A DNA stretch of 64,000 nt, taken from positions 248,001-312,000 of the forward strand of contig JAGFBZ010000261.1 in assembly GCA_018398805.1 (NCBI GenBank). Reading direction: 5' to 3'. Both the position numbers and the translations under genes were made by a program. Below are positions 23,414 through 35,470 of the stretch, one piece after another. The DNA comes from Hirundichthys speculiger. Taxonomy: Eukaryota; Chordata; Actinopteri; Beloniformes; Exocoetidae. The notes below the pieces were generated by a model. That model was not told the origin of the DNA, searched no databases, and saw nothing but the letters and a program-made list of their open reading frames with translations. Positions within the stretch are counted from its first letter, which is position 1; every line of letters starts with the position of its first letter.

Positions 23414-24731
23414 TAGGGCTGGGCAACAATTTAATTTTTTAACTGCAATTAATCGCATGATTTCCCTGATTAATCACGATTAATCGCATTGTATACAGAA
23501 AATCAAATAATGAATTCAGAAGTAGTGTAAAGTGCACTTTTATTTAAATGTTCTGCTGCCATATGAACTAAAGTGCCATAACATTTGTTGTTAAAACACT
23601 TTTAACATCAGCACTTGTCAGTAACACATATTTAGTGTAAATCTTTTTTTATGAAAAATAAAAGTCTACCAACAAAATCCTGAGCCACAATCAGAACATA
23701 AAAACAGGCCATTTCTGAGGTAACAGTAGAAACTTTTAATGGGGAGTTCAACTTGGCAGTTGTTACGAATAACCTTGTTTCTGTCAAATCTGCCGTCTGG
23801 GAAAACTTTAAAATTTAAAATAAAAGTTTTTTCCATTTTCAATTGTCAATCAAAAATTTAAAAAAAAAGTGACTTTATTTTGGTTTTCATTTTTTAATTT
23901 AACACCCAAAAAACGAGAAAATGCTTGCTTTTTTTATATTTTAACTGAATTAGTTTTTAATATTTAATTGTCCGGTTTACGGACAATGACCTGGAAATGA
24001 CTTTGTGCGGCAGTTCAGGTAGCATGGTGGCACTGGAATCAGATACTATTTGCAATATTGTGAAAATCTGAATGAAAACCCAGCTCATATCTAGATCGAA
24101 CCAAAGTGCTCTCCAGTTCTGCGTCTGACATAAGTCTTTTTCTCCTCAGATTATGATGAGCACAGAATCTTCTGATGCTCATTTCCAGCATTGCAGGATA
24201 CCAATCTTATATGTTGAATAAGTCATTAATCAAACTACCGTATTGGCCCAAATATAGGACGATATTTTAATTTAGAAGTCATATTCTCAAAAATGTGGGT
24301 TGTTATATAATCAAGGAATAGACTTTCTGTTGTCATTACACATATGTGCCACTAGATGGAGCTGCACTGAAGTAACCAGTAGGAGAATAGCAGACAGTGA
24401 ACACATGGAGCAGATCTGATGATAAATGGAGGAATGACACGATCGTCTTGAACAAAGGGGTTTGAATTTTTTTTCAGACAGAATTGTTAATAGTGCTACC
24501 TGATTTGCTACCCGAACTGTAAAGTACACAGATTTTTACCCATCTTCATGTCCGTTTTAGCTTTTCTGCATGTTTACCTGCCAATTGTCTTCCGGTTCCG
24601 CAGCAGCCAGTAACAGACTTTTTAAAACAAAAGCATGTGAGCAACATGCGTTAACGCGCGATGAAATAAATGTCGGCGTTAATAAATTAATGAGTTAACG
24701 TGATAATAACGCGATAACTTTCCCAGCCCTA
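23414..24731. mobile_element. hAT-type non-autonomous element (1.3 kb)
   Basis: The left end TAGGGCTGGGCAACAATTTA and the right end ...CTTTCCCAGCCCTA form TAGGGCTGGG inverted repeats. The flanking octamers TATTTAAC (23406-23413) and TATTTAAT (24732-24739) match at 7 of 8 positions, as expected of an aged hAT target duplication. AATTAATCGC/GCGTTAATAA words repeat near both ends. The interior holds no transposase frame. A stretch at about 24237-24300 (ACCGTATTGGCCCAAATATAGG) resembles another element family, so the interior may be chimeric. A near CTCF core lies at 24349-24362. Confidence 0.85.
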
Positions 24732-24844
24732 TATTTAATCCTTTTCCAACAACTCTTTGAAAAGCCACTAGGTTTTCAAGTGTTCCTATTAAGGGAATGA
24801 GGTTGAAAGTGTGGGAGGTGAAAGTGCCCTTGTTTACTTGCAGC

Positions 24845-26026
24845 TAGAGCTGGGCGATACTGGGAATTTGGGTATCGATCCGATACCAAGTAAACACAGG
24901 ACCAGTATTGTCGATAGCAATACCGATATTTTTTCATATTAAGCTTGATCTTTCATGAAACAGCTGACCTTTTGGTGTTTTTATGACTTTTGTCTTTGGA
25001 TTATTTTGTTAAAGGCTAGGATAGAATTTCAGCAAACTTTATAGGTGACAGCCAAATACTTTATTATCACAATTAACGTTTTTGTGTAATATTCCTTGGA
25101 GTTGAATTGTTCTGTTCATAATGTTTTTTTTCTAGTCCACCTCTTATGATATTATATCTTTTAACACTTGTGTAATATTGTTTGCACTGTGTGTCCTTTC
25201 CTGTTGCTTTAACTCGATCAATTCCTCTATTGTGGGATAAATAAAGGATTATCTAATGTTATTTTATCTTAGATAACACCTTTCAATGGGATAAATGACA
25301 TGTACTGGGTTATTTCAAGGTCTCAATTATATTTTTTAAGTTGGCTCCATCAACATATGACTTAAGTAACCTATACTTTGAAAGTTAATATGAATTGATG
25401 CTGAAGATGACCACTCTGATCTACCTGGATACTCTGTTGGACTGAAAGGTGTCTGCTAATGACTTCTGTCTCAGGGTTGACAGTGTCAAGGAATAGGGGA
25501 TGTCTCTCTTCCTCTCTCCGTTTCTGCAGCTCTTCGTTTTCTTGCACATGGTTTTTCATGTGCTTAAATACATTTGTCGTGTTTCCACTGTATTTTACAG
25601 CCTTTTTACAAACTACACAACTTGCCGTTGGTTCGTTTTCTGGATTAAAATACAGCCACACTGTGCTCCTTTCTGCCACTCTGCTCCTTTATCTCTCTCC
25701 GTGATGTGTGCGTGTCTACAAGGGGGGAGAGAGAGAGCGCTGAGTGGGCGGGGCTGGGGGGAGGGGCCAGGCTGAGTCTACCTGCATGCTTGTTTGGTAG
25801 CTGCAGCTGAGCCAAGTGACGGCGCAACGTCAAAAGACTAGACCGGGGGGGGGGGGAACACAGCGACAGCGTGTCAGAAACAGACTTCAATGAATTCGCA
25901 CTTCACATCAATCAGTGCTTGTGGGAGAGAAAAAAAGGATCGATCTTTTTACACGAGTATCATTCGATACCAATACCAAAGTTGGTATCGATATTATCGA
26001 TATTTGGATCGATCCGCCCACCTCTA
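24845..26026 (-). mobile_element. hAT element with BED exon (1.18 kb)
   Basis: The ends TAGAGCTGGGCGATAC and, reverse-complemented, TAGAGGTGGGCGGATCGATC form inverted repeats. The flanks CTTGCAGC (24837-24844) and CTTGCAGT (26027-26034) are a 7/8 octamer duplication; shifting by one base gives a perfect ACTTGCAG. Subterminal GGTATCGAT/ATCGATACC words are present at both ends. A BED zinc-finger exon is kept on the minus strand (25371-25679). The catalytic domain is missing, so the element is a deletion derivative. The spacing to the neighbouring hAT is only about 100 bp. Confidence 0.9.
25371..25679 (-). pseudogene. hAT transposase BED zinc-finger exon (partial)
   Basis: A 102-codon minus-strand frame begins MAERSTVWLYFN and contains C21-V-V-C24, then FKHMKNH with H40 and H44, i.e. 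C-x2-C-x15-H-x3-H. The aromatic W8 and F11 ahead of the cysteines are usual for BED fingers. This DNA-binding domain lies at the N terminus of hAT transposases and of domesticated ZBED proteins. Charged residues (NEELQKRREEER) follow, and the frame then runs on without similarity to a stop at 25371. The dimerisation and RNase-H-like parts are absent. The finger itself is undamaged, which is unusual in such a short relic. A truncated finger protein or chance preservation are both possible. Confidence 0.8.
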
Positions 26027-26034
26027 CTTGCAGT

Positions 26035-27824
26035 GTACACTTCCTTAGCCTGAGAAGGGGGTGTTCATGAATCACGATAAACAAAAACGGACAGGTCTGC
26101 TCTGACTTTTTCCTCATGTAACCTTCCTGAAGTCAATGATATCTAGGGCCAAATAAATACACGATAACGTCTCAAGCAAATTGGATGTTTTTTAAAACTC
26201 TTGGCGATGTGTCTTGTCAAAGAATTCTGAGAAAAAAGAAAGAACAACACATTTATTTTTCGGAAAAAAAATCATGGCTCATTGTTGTCAAACTTTCATG
26301 CTTCCTGCTAAGCAAGTTGGTGGAGTGATTTGCACTCATTTGGCTACATCTGGGACTAGACCCCCCCAGCCTGGCCAAATTCTCTCTCTCCTGATATGGG
26401 TCTGTTACCCCTTCCAGAAACTTCCAGGCAAGTTCACAGGAAAATCTCCAGGATTTATCCATTTCACAAACTTAAGCAAGACTAAGGAAACAGGATGACA
26501 GAAAGCAATGTTAAATCGACAACGGATGAGTAGGAAAAAGTAGAAAATTCCTGTTTTGAGGAGAATCAGAGCTTTAATAATGTTGAAATCCTGACAAACA
26601 GGACCAGGAGTAACGGGGTATAATCCCCCCCCATCTTTGTCTTATAGGCAGTAACAGGAAGCGTCTGTTGGAGACTGTTGAAACCAAAGGAGGTTCTAGA
26701 TGTGTTTGTATTAAAATAGTTTTATTCTGGCAACATTTCTCAGTAATGCTCTGGATAGCTGAACAACTTTAGCAGCATTCCTGAGTGAACTGGATTTTGT
26801 TAGATCAGGAATGTCTTCCAAATTGATAAAACCTGAACAATAACAACAATTAAGTCCTTTACAGTGATAAATGGAATAGACACAGATTAAAAACTTGCAA
26901 ACAAGAGAACGTGCACACAAAAAGAGCAGCTTGGGCAACAAACAACGGAATAATATAGTGTAATTAAAATCCTTAATTTCATAGAATTGAACATACTAAA
27001 TGTTCTCTTATCTGAAATTTAAATTGGAATCTAAAATAATTATGTGAAACTGACATTCAGCCAATGAATAGCAGATTTGTGTAACAACTTTCATTACACT
27101 GGAAAGTGAAGACATTACACAATAGTTCAGGATGTCAAATAGCCTCCAATATCATATTTACCAATAAAATATATCGCATTTACTAAGGGCGTGTTGATAT
27201 ATATTCAGGAAATTAAGAATGAAGGGGTTCTTTGGTGTTCAACTAATGTCAGGATTGTCATTTAAACTGACGAAACCATAGGTTAATACCATGAAAAGGT
27301 AATTTAATGAATATTTAAGAGGTACACCCATCACACTGCACCAAATGGGTAACAAGGTCCTTCTGATAATCATGTCTTAGCCATCTTGTAACTATCAGTT
27401 GTTTTTTTTTTAATGATTTCAAAATGTTTTTTTTTTCTGGTTGATTGATCGATTGATTGATTAGTGGGTAGATACATATTATTTTGATAAAACACTCCCT
27501 AAAATTCGGAACCTCCCAACAAATACATACATTTTACTTTCTGTACCTTCAAACGGGCAAAGTGTGTAATTTGTTTTCAGAAGTTTGGTGAAATGCTTAA
27601 GTTCTATTAGCATTAGAGAGGTGACAAGAACTGTAAGCAGACAGAAAGATGAAAATGGAAAAAGCTTGGGAAAATGCATTTGAAAGAAATATGTTTTGCC
27701 TTTGACTGAACCAGAAAATTGACAGTTTGAACATTTAACACCGTCTTACTTTGCCTACCGCACAAAGAATGCAGACACGAACGCTGACCCAAATGACACA
27801 GAGAAAAACCCATTTCACAAAAAG
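26035..27824. other. No recognisable gene
   Basis: About 1.8 kb of AT-rich sequence with no element ends and no convincing frames. A (TTGA)n-like stretch at 27440-27462 and short poly-T runs are present. Confidence 0.5.
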
Positions 27825-28061
27825 TCAGAGTCTCTCAGGTGCTCTGATGTAATACTTAAATAGACCATTCATGAAAAGCTTGTAAGCCTCCTTAGATTTG
27901 GTTAAATACGGGATCTTAACCCCGAGGAGCTCAGGACAAATTGTGCTACTGGTCTGAGTGAATAAGAAAAACTCAGTTTTTAATGGTGTCAATGCCACTG
28001 CCACAAATTCCCGCACATTGTGCATTCTTTCAGCAATTAAAGCATCTGTGGCAAGGTTCAA
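27825..28061 (-). CDS. Unrecognised 78-codon open frame
   Basis: A minus-strand frame from an ATG at 28061 to a stop at 27825 reads MNLATDALIAERMHNVREF... and TSSTICPELLGVKIPYL. The composition is balanced and not low-complexity, and the peptide looks more protein-like than most frames here. A CTTGCCACAG acceptor-like site falls just inside its start (exon could begin near 28047). No donor or family similarity is evident. It could be an exon, an element fragment or chance. Confidence 0.12.
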   Translation of the reverse strand: MNLATDALIAERMHNVREFVAVALTPLKTEFFLFTQTSSTICPELLGVKIPYLTKSKEAYKLFMNGLFKYYIRAPERL

Positions 28062-31000
28062 ACTCCAGCTCAGGTTCGTTAATGAGCGAACAAACAGCCT
28101 CTAATAGGGTTGTGAATGCATAAGCAGACTAATGCGGCTGGTTGAAGTCCGACTGGTGCAACGTGGTGGTGCTGCCCAAACCTGTTACCAGCCAATTACA
28201 GGAGCAGCATGGCTGAGCCGAGGACTGCGTGAGGAAGAGGGGGAACCCGAGAGGGAACAGAGAGGCTCATCGCCATCTCTGCGCATGCTCAGTGTGACTG
28301 TGTTGAAGGGGGTGTGGTACTTTTACAGTGCGTTTGTGTATGTGTGCGTGTTTATGTGTAGTTGAGGAGAAGGGGGAAAGGGAGCATGGGGGGGGGGGGG
28401 GTTTGACTCCATTCCTCCTCGTCCATCCTCAGGGGACCACACATTGTTTGTAATGTGTTTCTGCACCACATGACTTGCAGATTTTTTTTTTCCCTCTTTC
28501 TTTCTTTAAAACATTTTTCTTCTGCACCGCCTCCTCTCCTCACACTGTGTGAGCGCCGTTTCTTGCCAGGCAGGAAAGGCAAAACAGCTGTGGCAGTACA
28601 AAGCAGTTCCCCATTAACCATGGAATTATGCAAGCAGGAAATTCAAATAAGATGCAGAGTGGAAGAGCCAGGCTCCAAGCAAATGCCTCTTCCCTCACCA
28701 GAAAAAGAAAGAAACCTGATGGCAGGCTTCAGACTGCACACCTCGACCCTGCAGTCTGGTTTCACTTCTCTCCATTTCAACAGTTAGTTTCCCCCTTGTT
28801 TAAATGGCATACACTAAGTAAAATAGGTAAGATTAATGAATACCTCCTTTGACAAAATGCCTCTTGGCACTCAAAGAAGGCAAAAAAACTGCGGCTGTCA
28901 ATCCAGAATGTGTAATATTTTCACGCCATTGAATCATCAACACATTAATCTTGAAAGATTAATTAGCTAAAACACACAAAACCGATACCAGCTGGACTGA
29001 CATCACTGTTTACTGCACTTTTAATGATGATCCATTCGACTGGCTCTAACATTCAGATAGAAATCTGCTGACTTATTAATGAAACTGTAAGACACAAAAT
29101 TATATTAATAAAACAAAGCAGGAAAGGATGCGAGACAAATGCTGCTGTGTTTTATGATAATCATGTACCTGCAGCTTTTGAGCTCAAGAAAAATAAATAA
29201 AGTATATTGTCCTTAGCCGGACAGTATAGTTTTATCTTATGATTTGGTCAAAATGCTCGTGTGAATTGGGAAAATTCAAAATGTGGATGTTTCCAGGTAT
29301 TGAGACACACATGCACACTGGAAACGCTCTGCATGGATAACTACAGCGCAAAATTCAAATCAGTTGACCAGAACTGGTTTTGACTTTTCTGGATTGCTGC
29401 CAATTACTGTTGTCCACTGCTTGAGCTGAAAGAAGGGTGGATTTCCAGAGCGGTGCAAAGACAGACCAGATTCACACCGGTGTGTGATTTTTGCCACTAC
29501 AAAGTGGCAAAAATCAGCATCCGAACACACACTTAAAACTCAGCCTGACCTATTGCTGCAAGTAAATGAGTAAACAAAGCTAATAGGGATGAGGACAATC
29601 TGTTCTGATCACATAATCGCAAACACTAATTACTTTCAGTGAGTGCAAGTAATTTGTAGTCCTTGCTGCACGTGTTACAGTGACAAAGATAACATCCAGG
29701 GAGGAGAAAAGCAGCATCAGCTGCAACCCCGCATGGGTGCCTCCTTCCCGCCCCACAGCTTCTTCTCACAAGACTTTAAGGAGAACAAGATTTGGATGTA
29801 AGGATACGTACATTCTCACGCGGATTTGTAAGATCATTAGTAGCCAACGACAGAACTGGACGGAACTGCTTTATAAAAGCTCCAAGGAAAATGTTAAGAC
29901 CATACTGGAGGGTAAGGTACTTTCTCAGAGCAAAAACAAATGGAGAATGCCAGGGTCTGAACTCAGGGTGGAGGTACATTTTGGGAAGCAACTGGATTTG
30001 AACCAATACATATAAATAATATCATCATTTGAAACACTTGGAAAAAAAATCCATATCTTTGAAACAGCCCCGGACTTTATGCTTTGATTCAAACCATGTG
30101 AAGTGAGCACTGGAGAATAGGTTTCAGTTTGAATAGATTCAATAGTACTTTAAAAAGTTTTTTTTTTTCCAAAGATTTATTAGATTTGAACAAAAGTTAA
30201 TGCTTGCCTCTCTAATGGCTGTCATTTCAAGGACACCAAGCATTTGATTGCAGACTTATTATTGTCGATGACACTTTCTGTACTGTGGTATTGCAAATAA
30301 AAAACTACATTATAAATCTGTTTTTATGACGTAAATAAACTGGAATATTACTTGGAAACAGCCTCCTGGCCTTCACCCAATCTTTCAACAGCTCTCTTAA
30401 CTAAAAAAATTAATGTGAGCAATTAATAAAGAAAGAATGTGAGAATATTTCTGCCTTTCAGGTGTCTCTCCAACGTCTCTCCAACCTTTGACAGACTCAT
30501 GACGGTTCGTTTGGCATGTTAAACTGTAGTTTCTCTGCTGCTCCTCCTTTTACAAACATTGTAAAAGATTGTATTCTAACATTAAAAATCTGCCAATGTC
30601 CCAAATGAAATGGCTGCCAGACCTGACTTATCTTTATCATTTTCCACTGTAGGATGAAGTGCAGTCTAATAATAGCAGTGTAGAAACCTGGCCTATAGCC
30701 ATACATTTGGCCTGGTTTCGATGTGGCACTGTGCAGAGTGGTGGAAAAGAAAGCCTCGGAAAAAACCATATTGCCCACCTCGTAATGTTAAACACTGCTT
30801 TCTTTAAATGACAGCAATAATGCAGTGACGCTAATGGATGCATTACAGCTTTAATATGCCATAACAGAAGTTAACAGGAGCCAATAGGAGCTTCAAAATA
30901 ATTATTTTACAATGCTGTTGCTGAAAGCAGGCAAGACTCGAGACGGTGCTGTCGATAAGGATCGGAGTGATACACACACATACACACACACATACACTTT

Positions 31001-31559
31001 AAACAGTGTGAGAGCGCCCTGATAGGCCGAGAAACAGCAGGGAGTGAAAATGGAATGGCAGCCAATGAGGGACAGAGAATAGGTGGTCAGCCTACAGCAG
31101 TCAACCAGTAAGAAAGGCGGCTCCGGCTCCCAGGAGGCGGGGTATTTCAGTTCTGCCTTGCTTGTTTTGTGTTTCTGGCTGGAACTGGGAGCCACATTCC
31201 TGCCATTCCCCTTCTTCCATTCCTGGGCTGGTGGCTGGGTTCAAGAGGTGAAACGGGGAACTGTGAGAAACTGGGAAGAAGGGTGAAAGTGGGGGAGGGG
31301 CCAGTGGCATGAACGTGCACATTTGAAAACCTTGGGGAAAAGGCAGTCGAGCAGAATTTCAGGCCAGAGAAGAAAATAAAAAGCAGAAGGAAGATGGACG
31401 GTCCTGCAGAATCACAGTTCAGCATTTCTAAGATGACTATCAAAGCATCCTTGACAATATTGTTTAAGGACCAGTTCAGTTTGGTGATATTTCATAATAT
31501 TCCTCAGATGAAGCACAAATTGGAATTTTAAAAATACTTGTTGCTGAACCTGATTGTAA
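28062..31559. other. Unassigned; G/C-richer patches
   Basis: About 3.5 kb without a clear gene. The patch at 28130-28310 is G/C-rich with CCAAT and a CTGCGCATGCTCAG word (NRF1-like). The patch at 31090-31310 contains GGAGGCGGGG (Sp1-like) and purine-rich strings. Both could be regulatory. Poly-G lies at 28389-28401 and a CA repeat at 30971-30996. A perfect hairpin lies at 29485-29516. Confidence 0.4.
29485..29516. repeat. Perfect 13-bp hairpin
   Basis: TGATTTTTGCCAC and GTGGCAAAAATCA are exact inverse complements around a 6-nt loop (TACAAA). Directly to the left is a 12-bp palindrome, CACACCGGTGTG (29473-29484). Confidence 0.9.
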
Positions 31560-31574
31560 TGAAGTGGATCATCA

Positions 31575-31800
31575 TCAGATCTAAATGACTGTGGTTAACT
31601 GAACTGATTTGATTGGACTGTGATCAATTTGAAATGGTCTTTATTTAATGTAATGGATTTGGATTAAGTTGGGTTATAATTGGACAAACTGAGTTGGATA
31701 AAATTGAACTGTACTTATTCGAAGTGAATTGCATTAAACTGGATTGAACTGACTGGGTTGTGTTTGCCTGGATTATATTTAATTGGACTTAAATTTAACT
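31575..31800. repeat. Degenerate GGATTGAACT-type quasi-repeat
   Basis: For about 225 bp the words TGGATT, TTGGATTAAG, GAACTG, TTGGAC and GGATTGAACT recur at irregular spacings of about 5-15 bp. It has no exact period. This looks like a very old or slippage-scrambled minisatellite derived from a unit such as GGATTGAACT. Confidence 0.6.
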
Positions 31801-33960
31801 TCTATATTCTCTCTACAATCGCCTCAGTTTGCATTTGTTCACCCACATATCTCAGAGCGCTAAAAGGGGACTGATCATTCCAGCATTTGGTCAGCAGGCT
31901 GGTTCAATATGAAAATGGTCAAAAATCCTATAAGCATGAAATAAATCTTAAATAAATAAATAAATGACAAAGGGTCACTCGTGTCCAAAAATTACCTCCC
32001 ATGCACCCTCACTTGTGCACTGTCCAAACAAGCCTGCCTTTGGATCCAGCCCCTTGTGATTAGTGGGGGAAAATTGCTTTTCTTCATTTCCTGGATGAAC
32101 TCAGACGAGCAAGCCAGATGTCGCCCCTTGGTACAGACTCAATGTCAGATAGATGATTCATCTTGTCACTGAAAACTTGAATGCCAGTGCTGGAGCCGCG
32201 ACAGTTCGGTATCGCATTTAAACTGAATGACGGAGTAGTCCTATTTTTTTTTCATATATTTTGGGCTAATTTCAAGCCAAATGTCAAAATGTCTGTCTCT
32301 GTAGTTATGCACAGTCTTCTGCCCTGCTCTTCTTAGCCAAGCAAACAATAATAGTAATGAACCTACTGCGTACTTGAAAGCAGTGCAGGTAATGAACACC
32401 ACACACAAGACAATGTAGGTAGAAATATTTTCATAAGAAACCAAACTTGCCTTTTTTTACTGTACTAACCCGTTCATGAGGTCATTGAAATGGGAAGAGT
32501 TAAGTTGCTTTATTTCAGCTTTTGAACACAGTTCCATTTGTTCTGTTGTTTTTGTCTAATATATTATAGCAAAGCCAAGGCAACTTTATTTATAAAGCAC
32601 TTTTACAAAAAAAAAAGAACAGCAACCACTGACCAAAGTGCTGAACAGATGAGTAAAATACTAAAGACTGTCTCATTAATAAATCCACTATATCAATATT
32701 TCAAATGATAACCAGCAAAATAACTTGATTATTTTGATGGTTTCATTTACTCAGTTTGAATCTTTTGTTGTTTTATTTTTGTATGGGCATACACTGCATT
32801 TTCACACTTCTCAGAATGTCTCTCTAAACGAGAACCGAGAAGTTTAAAACCAACGAGCTTGCTTATCCAGCATGTTGATTAAAATCAATAAGAGATTAAC
32901 ATAACATCCTTGAACACGGCAAAGACACTGGGCCTGCTGTAAGCATCATTCCACAGCACCTCCTAATGAAGCCCTGGATACACTGAGAACACAGAGGTCA
33001 AGGGTCACAAAGTCAATATTATTGAATGATCTTGAGAAAATGAAGGAAAGGAAAAAATAAAAACACAGCAGAGCTGACGACGGGAAAGTTTTTATTTTTA
33101 CTTGAGGATGAAGGGGAAGAGGAAACTGGTGAATGCAGTATGAGCGAAGGGGAAACCAGATGAGGGTGTGGGGTACTTCTTAAGAGACTGGTTTTCGACC
33201 TCCAACACTCAGAGGAGAACAGATGCGCCGCTCTGACTGGGGTGGAAGGTCGTATCAGTTTTGAGGAGACAGGATGAACACTGGCGAACTACTGATGAAG
33301 CCAAGTCGGGTTTAACAGGCGGGTCACAGACTGATGATGCCTCAGTCAGACCTTCAAAGTCTGAAGTTCAGTTGCCCTGCCAACAAATTAATTTCGCTCA
33401 CAAGACAACTTTAAATTGGATTTTGATTGTGAGAGCAGTCTTTATGGGTCAAAAAAGAAGTTCACATGTCAACCCATCTAACAGATTTTACAGCTGATTT
33501 TTTTTTTAATCATCATTTCCTGTGGTAATATGACAGGAACCAACCCAAATCCAACGGACTGTTGAAAAAATGTAAATGTGTAAACAGTTCTGTGAAGAGG
33601 ATATTTACTAACATATAAATCTTACAATCAATCAACTACAACTCCATTTTAATAGACAGTTTTAGCTTACAGATGTACTGCATGGCTGGCTGTCAGTAAC
33701 TGATTTTCATGTGGGAGGTATTCCGTTTCCCAGTGCCATTTATAGCAAACCAGAAAATACACCTGAATGTGACATTTTCAGGCTCAGCACCCGTGCAGCC
33801 ATGCCAGCAAGCCCATTTTTCCAGAGTAATGATGAGAGCACCATAAACAGCCGGCCATATTTCTTCAACCTCTGTTGCACCTTTATTCAGCCTTAATATG
33901 CTGTGTGAATTGTAAGGAGGTGGAAAGACATCTCAGCCCACCACTGTTACAGCCCTGATC
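31801..33960. other. No recognisable gene; a repeat fragment at 32570
   Basis: About 2.2 kb. At 32570-32650 AAGCCAAGGCAACTTTATTT...AAAGTGCTGAACAGATGAG resembles a fish dispersed repeat known to me as caaggcaactttatttgtatagcac...caaagtgctttacag. The remainder shows no element ends or coding bias. Confidence 0.45.
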
Positions 33961-33964
33961 TGCC

Positions 33965-34345
33965 TTGGGAGGTAGTAACCAGAGCTGTAACAGGGCCGAA
34001 AGAGCGAGGCGTGAGTCGGCAATGAGGACAGCTGAAACTGGAGCAAGAGGACTGGCCGCAAACTCCACCCAAAGAAATCAGCCTGTCACAGTGAGAGACA
34101 GTCTCGCAGCGTTGTTGAAGTCACAGTAGACTAAAAATTTAGAAAAGACACTGGGTTTTCAACCACAGCTGTCGGAGAGGAAGAGACTGGCTGGACAGGC
34201 CATATTACGAACTCTGTCACTGGACTTGGGGCACTAGCTACTGGGTGAACCCTGCTGCCATGCTTAGCATCACAGAGGAGCCTCCACCAGCTGAAGCCTG
34301 GTTGGCATTTATTATGTGTCATGTCTTATCCAACAGTGACTGAAG
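33965..34345 (+). repeat. Old dispersed repeat, copy A (uninterrupted)
   Basis: This stretch aligns along its length with 37655-39045 in the same orientation. Shared landmarks are GTAGTAAC, CAGTGAGAGACA, GAGAGGAA..GAC..GCTGGAC, CATATTAC.AACT.TGTCACT, GACTTGGGG.CACTAGCTACT and GCTTAGCA..C..AGAGGAG.CTCC. The identity in the best block (about 34170-34241) is near 80% by eye. It carries none of the two insertions present in the other copy. The family is unknown to me, and no coding content is visible. Confidence 0.72.
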
Positions 34346-34599
34346 AAAGCAGTCGGTGTCCTGAGACAAGGAAACCGATCAATGAGCCAGTTCATCCACT
34401 TTAAATCTGTTGCTGACATATGATGTGTACATAGCTTTTGCTTCTATGTACAATTGTTTTGGTAGCGTATGCACCTGAAATTTTATCTACGGCACCTCCA
34501 AATCGGCACAAATATAAATAATTGCTGTGGTGCAACCCTTTTCCTGTGAACATCCACTTATGTACCTGTATGTGCCTGACGTCATTCATTGACGTCTTT

Positions 34600-35380
34600 C
34601 ACAATTTGAACCCGATGAATCCTGGCATTGTCATCTTGAAATATGCCTGTGCCATCAGGGAAGCAAAAATCCATTGATGGAATAACCTGGTCATTCAGTA
34701 TATCCAGGTAGTCAGCTGACCTCATTCTTTGAGCTCATACTGTTGCTGAACCTGGACCTGACCAACTGCAGCAACCCCAGATCACAACACTGCCCCCACA
34801 GGCTGGTACAGTAGGCACTAGGCATGATGGGAGCATCACTTCATCTGCCTCTCTTCTTACCCTGATGCTCCCATCACTCTGGAACAGGGCCAATCTGGAC
34901 TCATCAGAGTCCAGATTTAGAGTCCAATCTTTATGCTGAGTCCAATCTTTATAACCAGAGTCCAATCTTTATGTTCCCTAGCAAATTGAAGCCTTTATTT
35001 CCAGTTAGCCTCACTGATTAGTGGTTTTCTTAAGGCCACACAGCTGTTCAGTCCCAATCCCTTGAGCTCCCTTCGCATTGTTCGTGTGGAAATGCTCTTA
35101 CTTTCACTATTAAACAGCCCCGAGTTCTGCTGTTGTTTTTCTTTGATTTGATCTCACCAAATGTTTAAGTGATCACTGATCACGATCATTGAGGATTTTT
35201 TTTCTGGCCACATTTCCTCCTAAAAGACGATGAGTCCCCACTATCCTTCCAGTTTTTAATCATGCGTTGAACAGTTCTTAACCCAATTTAGGTAGTTTCT
35301 GCAATCTCCTTAGATGTTTTCTCTGCTATGCATGCCAATGATGTGACCCAGTTGGGGTTAAATAATTCGTTGCCAGCTGA
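34600..35380 (-). pseudogene. Tc1-like DDE transposase, truncated
   Basis: On the minus strand LDSDESRLALFQSDGSIRV (about 34865-34925) carries the first catalytic Asp and the usual SDESRxxLxxxDGxxRV motif. GGSVVIWGCCSWSGPG (about 34745-34800) is the conserved core strand. [15 protein letters not shown] (about 34608-34652) carries the second Asp. The part with the Glu is lost. Upstream (to about 35380) lies the degraded N-terminal helix-turn-helix region with many stops. A short tandem triplication of AGTCCAATCTTTAT (34921-34971) disrupts the frame just before the first Asp. Confidence 0.8.
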
Positions 35381-35470
35381 AAGATAAAGGTAATTATCCA
35401 ATAGGAGGATCATAACTATTTGCTTAGCTAAATCCCGGTGGCGACTTTTTTTTCTTTTGGCCAGGCAGTG
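34600..35470 (-). mobile_element. Tc1-like transposon, 3'-truncated
   Basis: The right end (transposon 5' end on the minus strand) reads CACTGCCTGGCC followed by an A-run, GTCGCCACC and GGATTTAGCTAAGCAAAT when reverse-complemented. From memory this is the terminal repeat of a common fish Tc1 family. The minus strand then runs through a decayed transposase gene. At about 34600 the element stops shortly after the second catalytic Asp. No partner terminal repeat exists on the left. Confidence 0.82.

Noticed and set aside
27825..28061. Real gene fragment with high confidence
   Set aside because: Protein-like composition only; no family, donor or conservation evidence, so it was kept at low confidence.
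29485..29516. microRNA precursor
   Set aside because: A 13-bp stem is too short for a typical precursor hairpin.
33965..34345. Endogenous retrovirus LTR pair formed by the copies at 34 and 37.7 kb
   Set aside because: No TG...CA ends, primer-binding site, polypurine tract or gag/pol sequence between them, and the intervening DNA contains a Tc1 relic instead.
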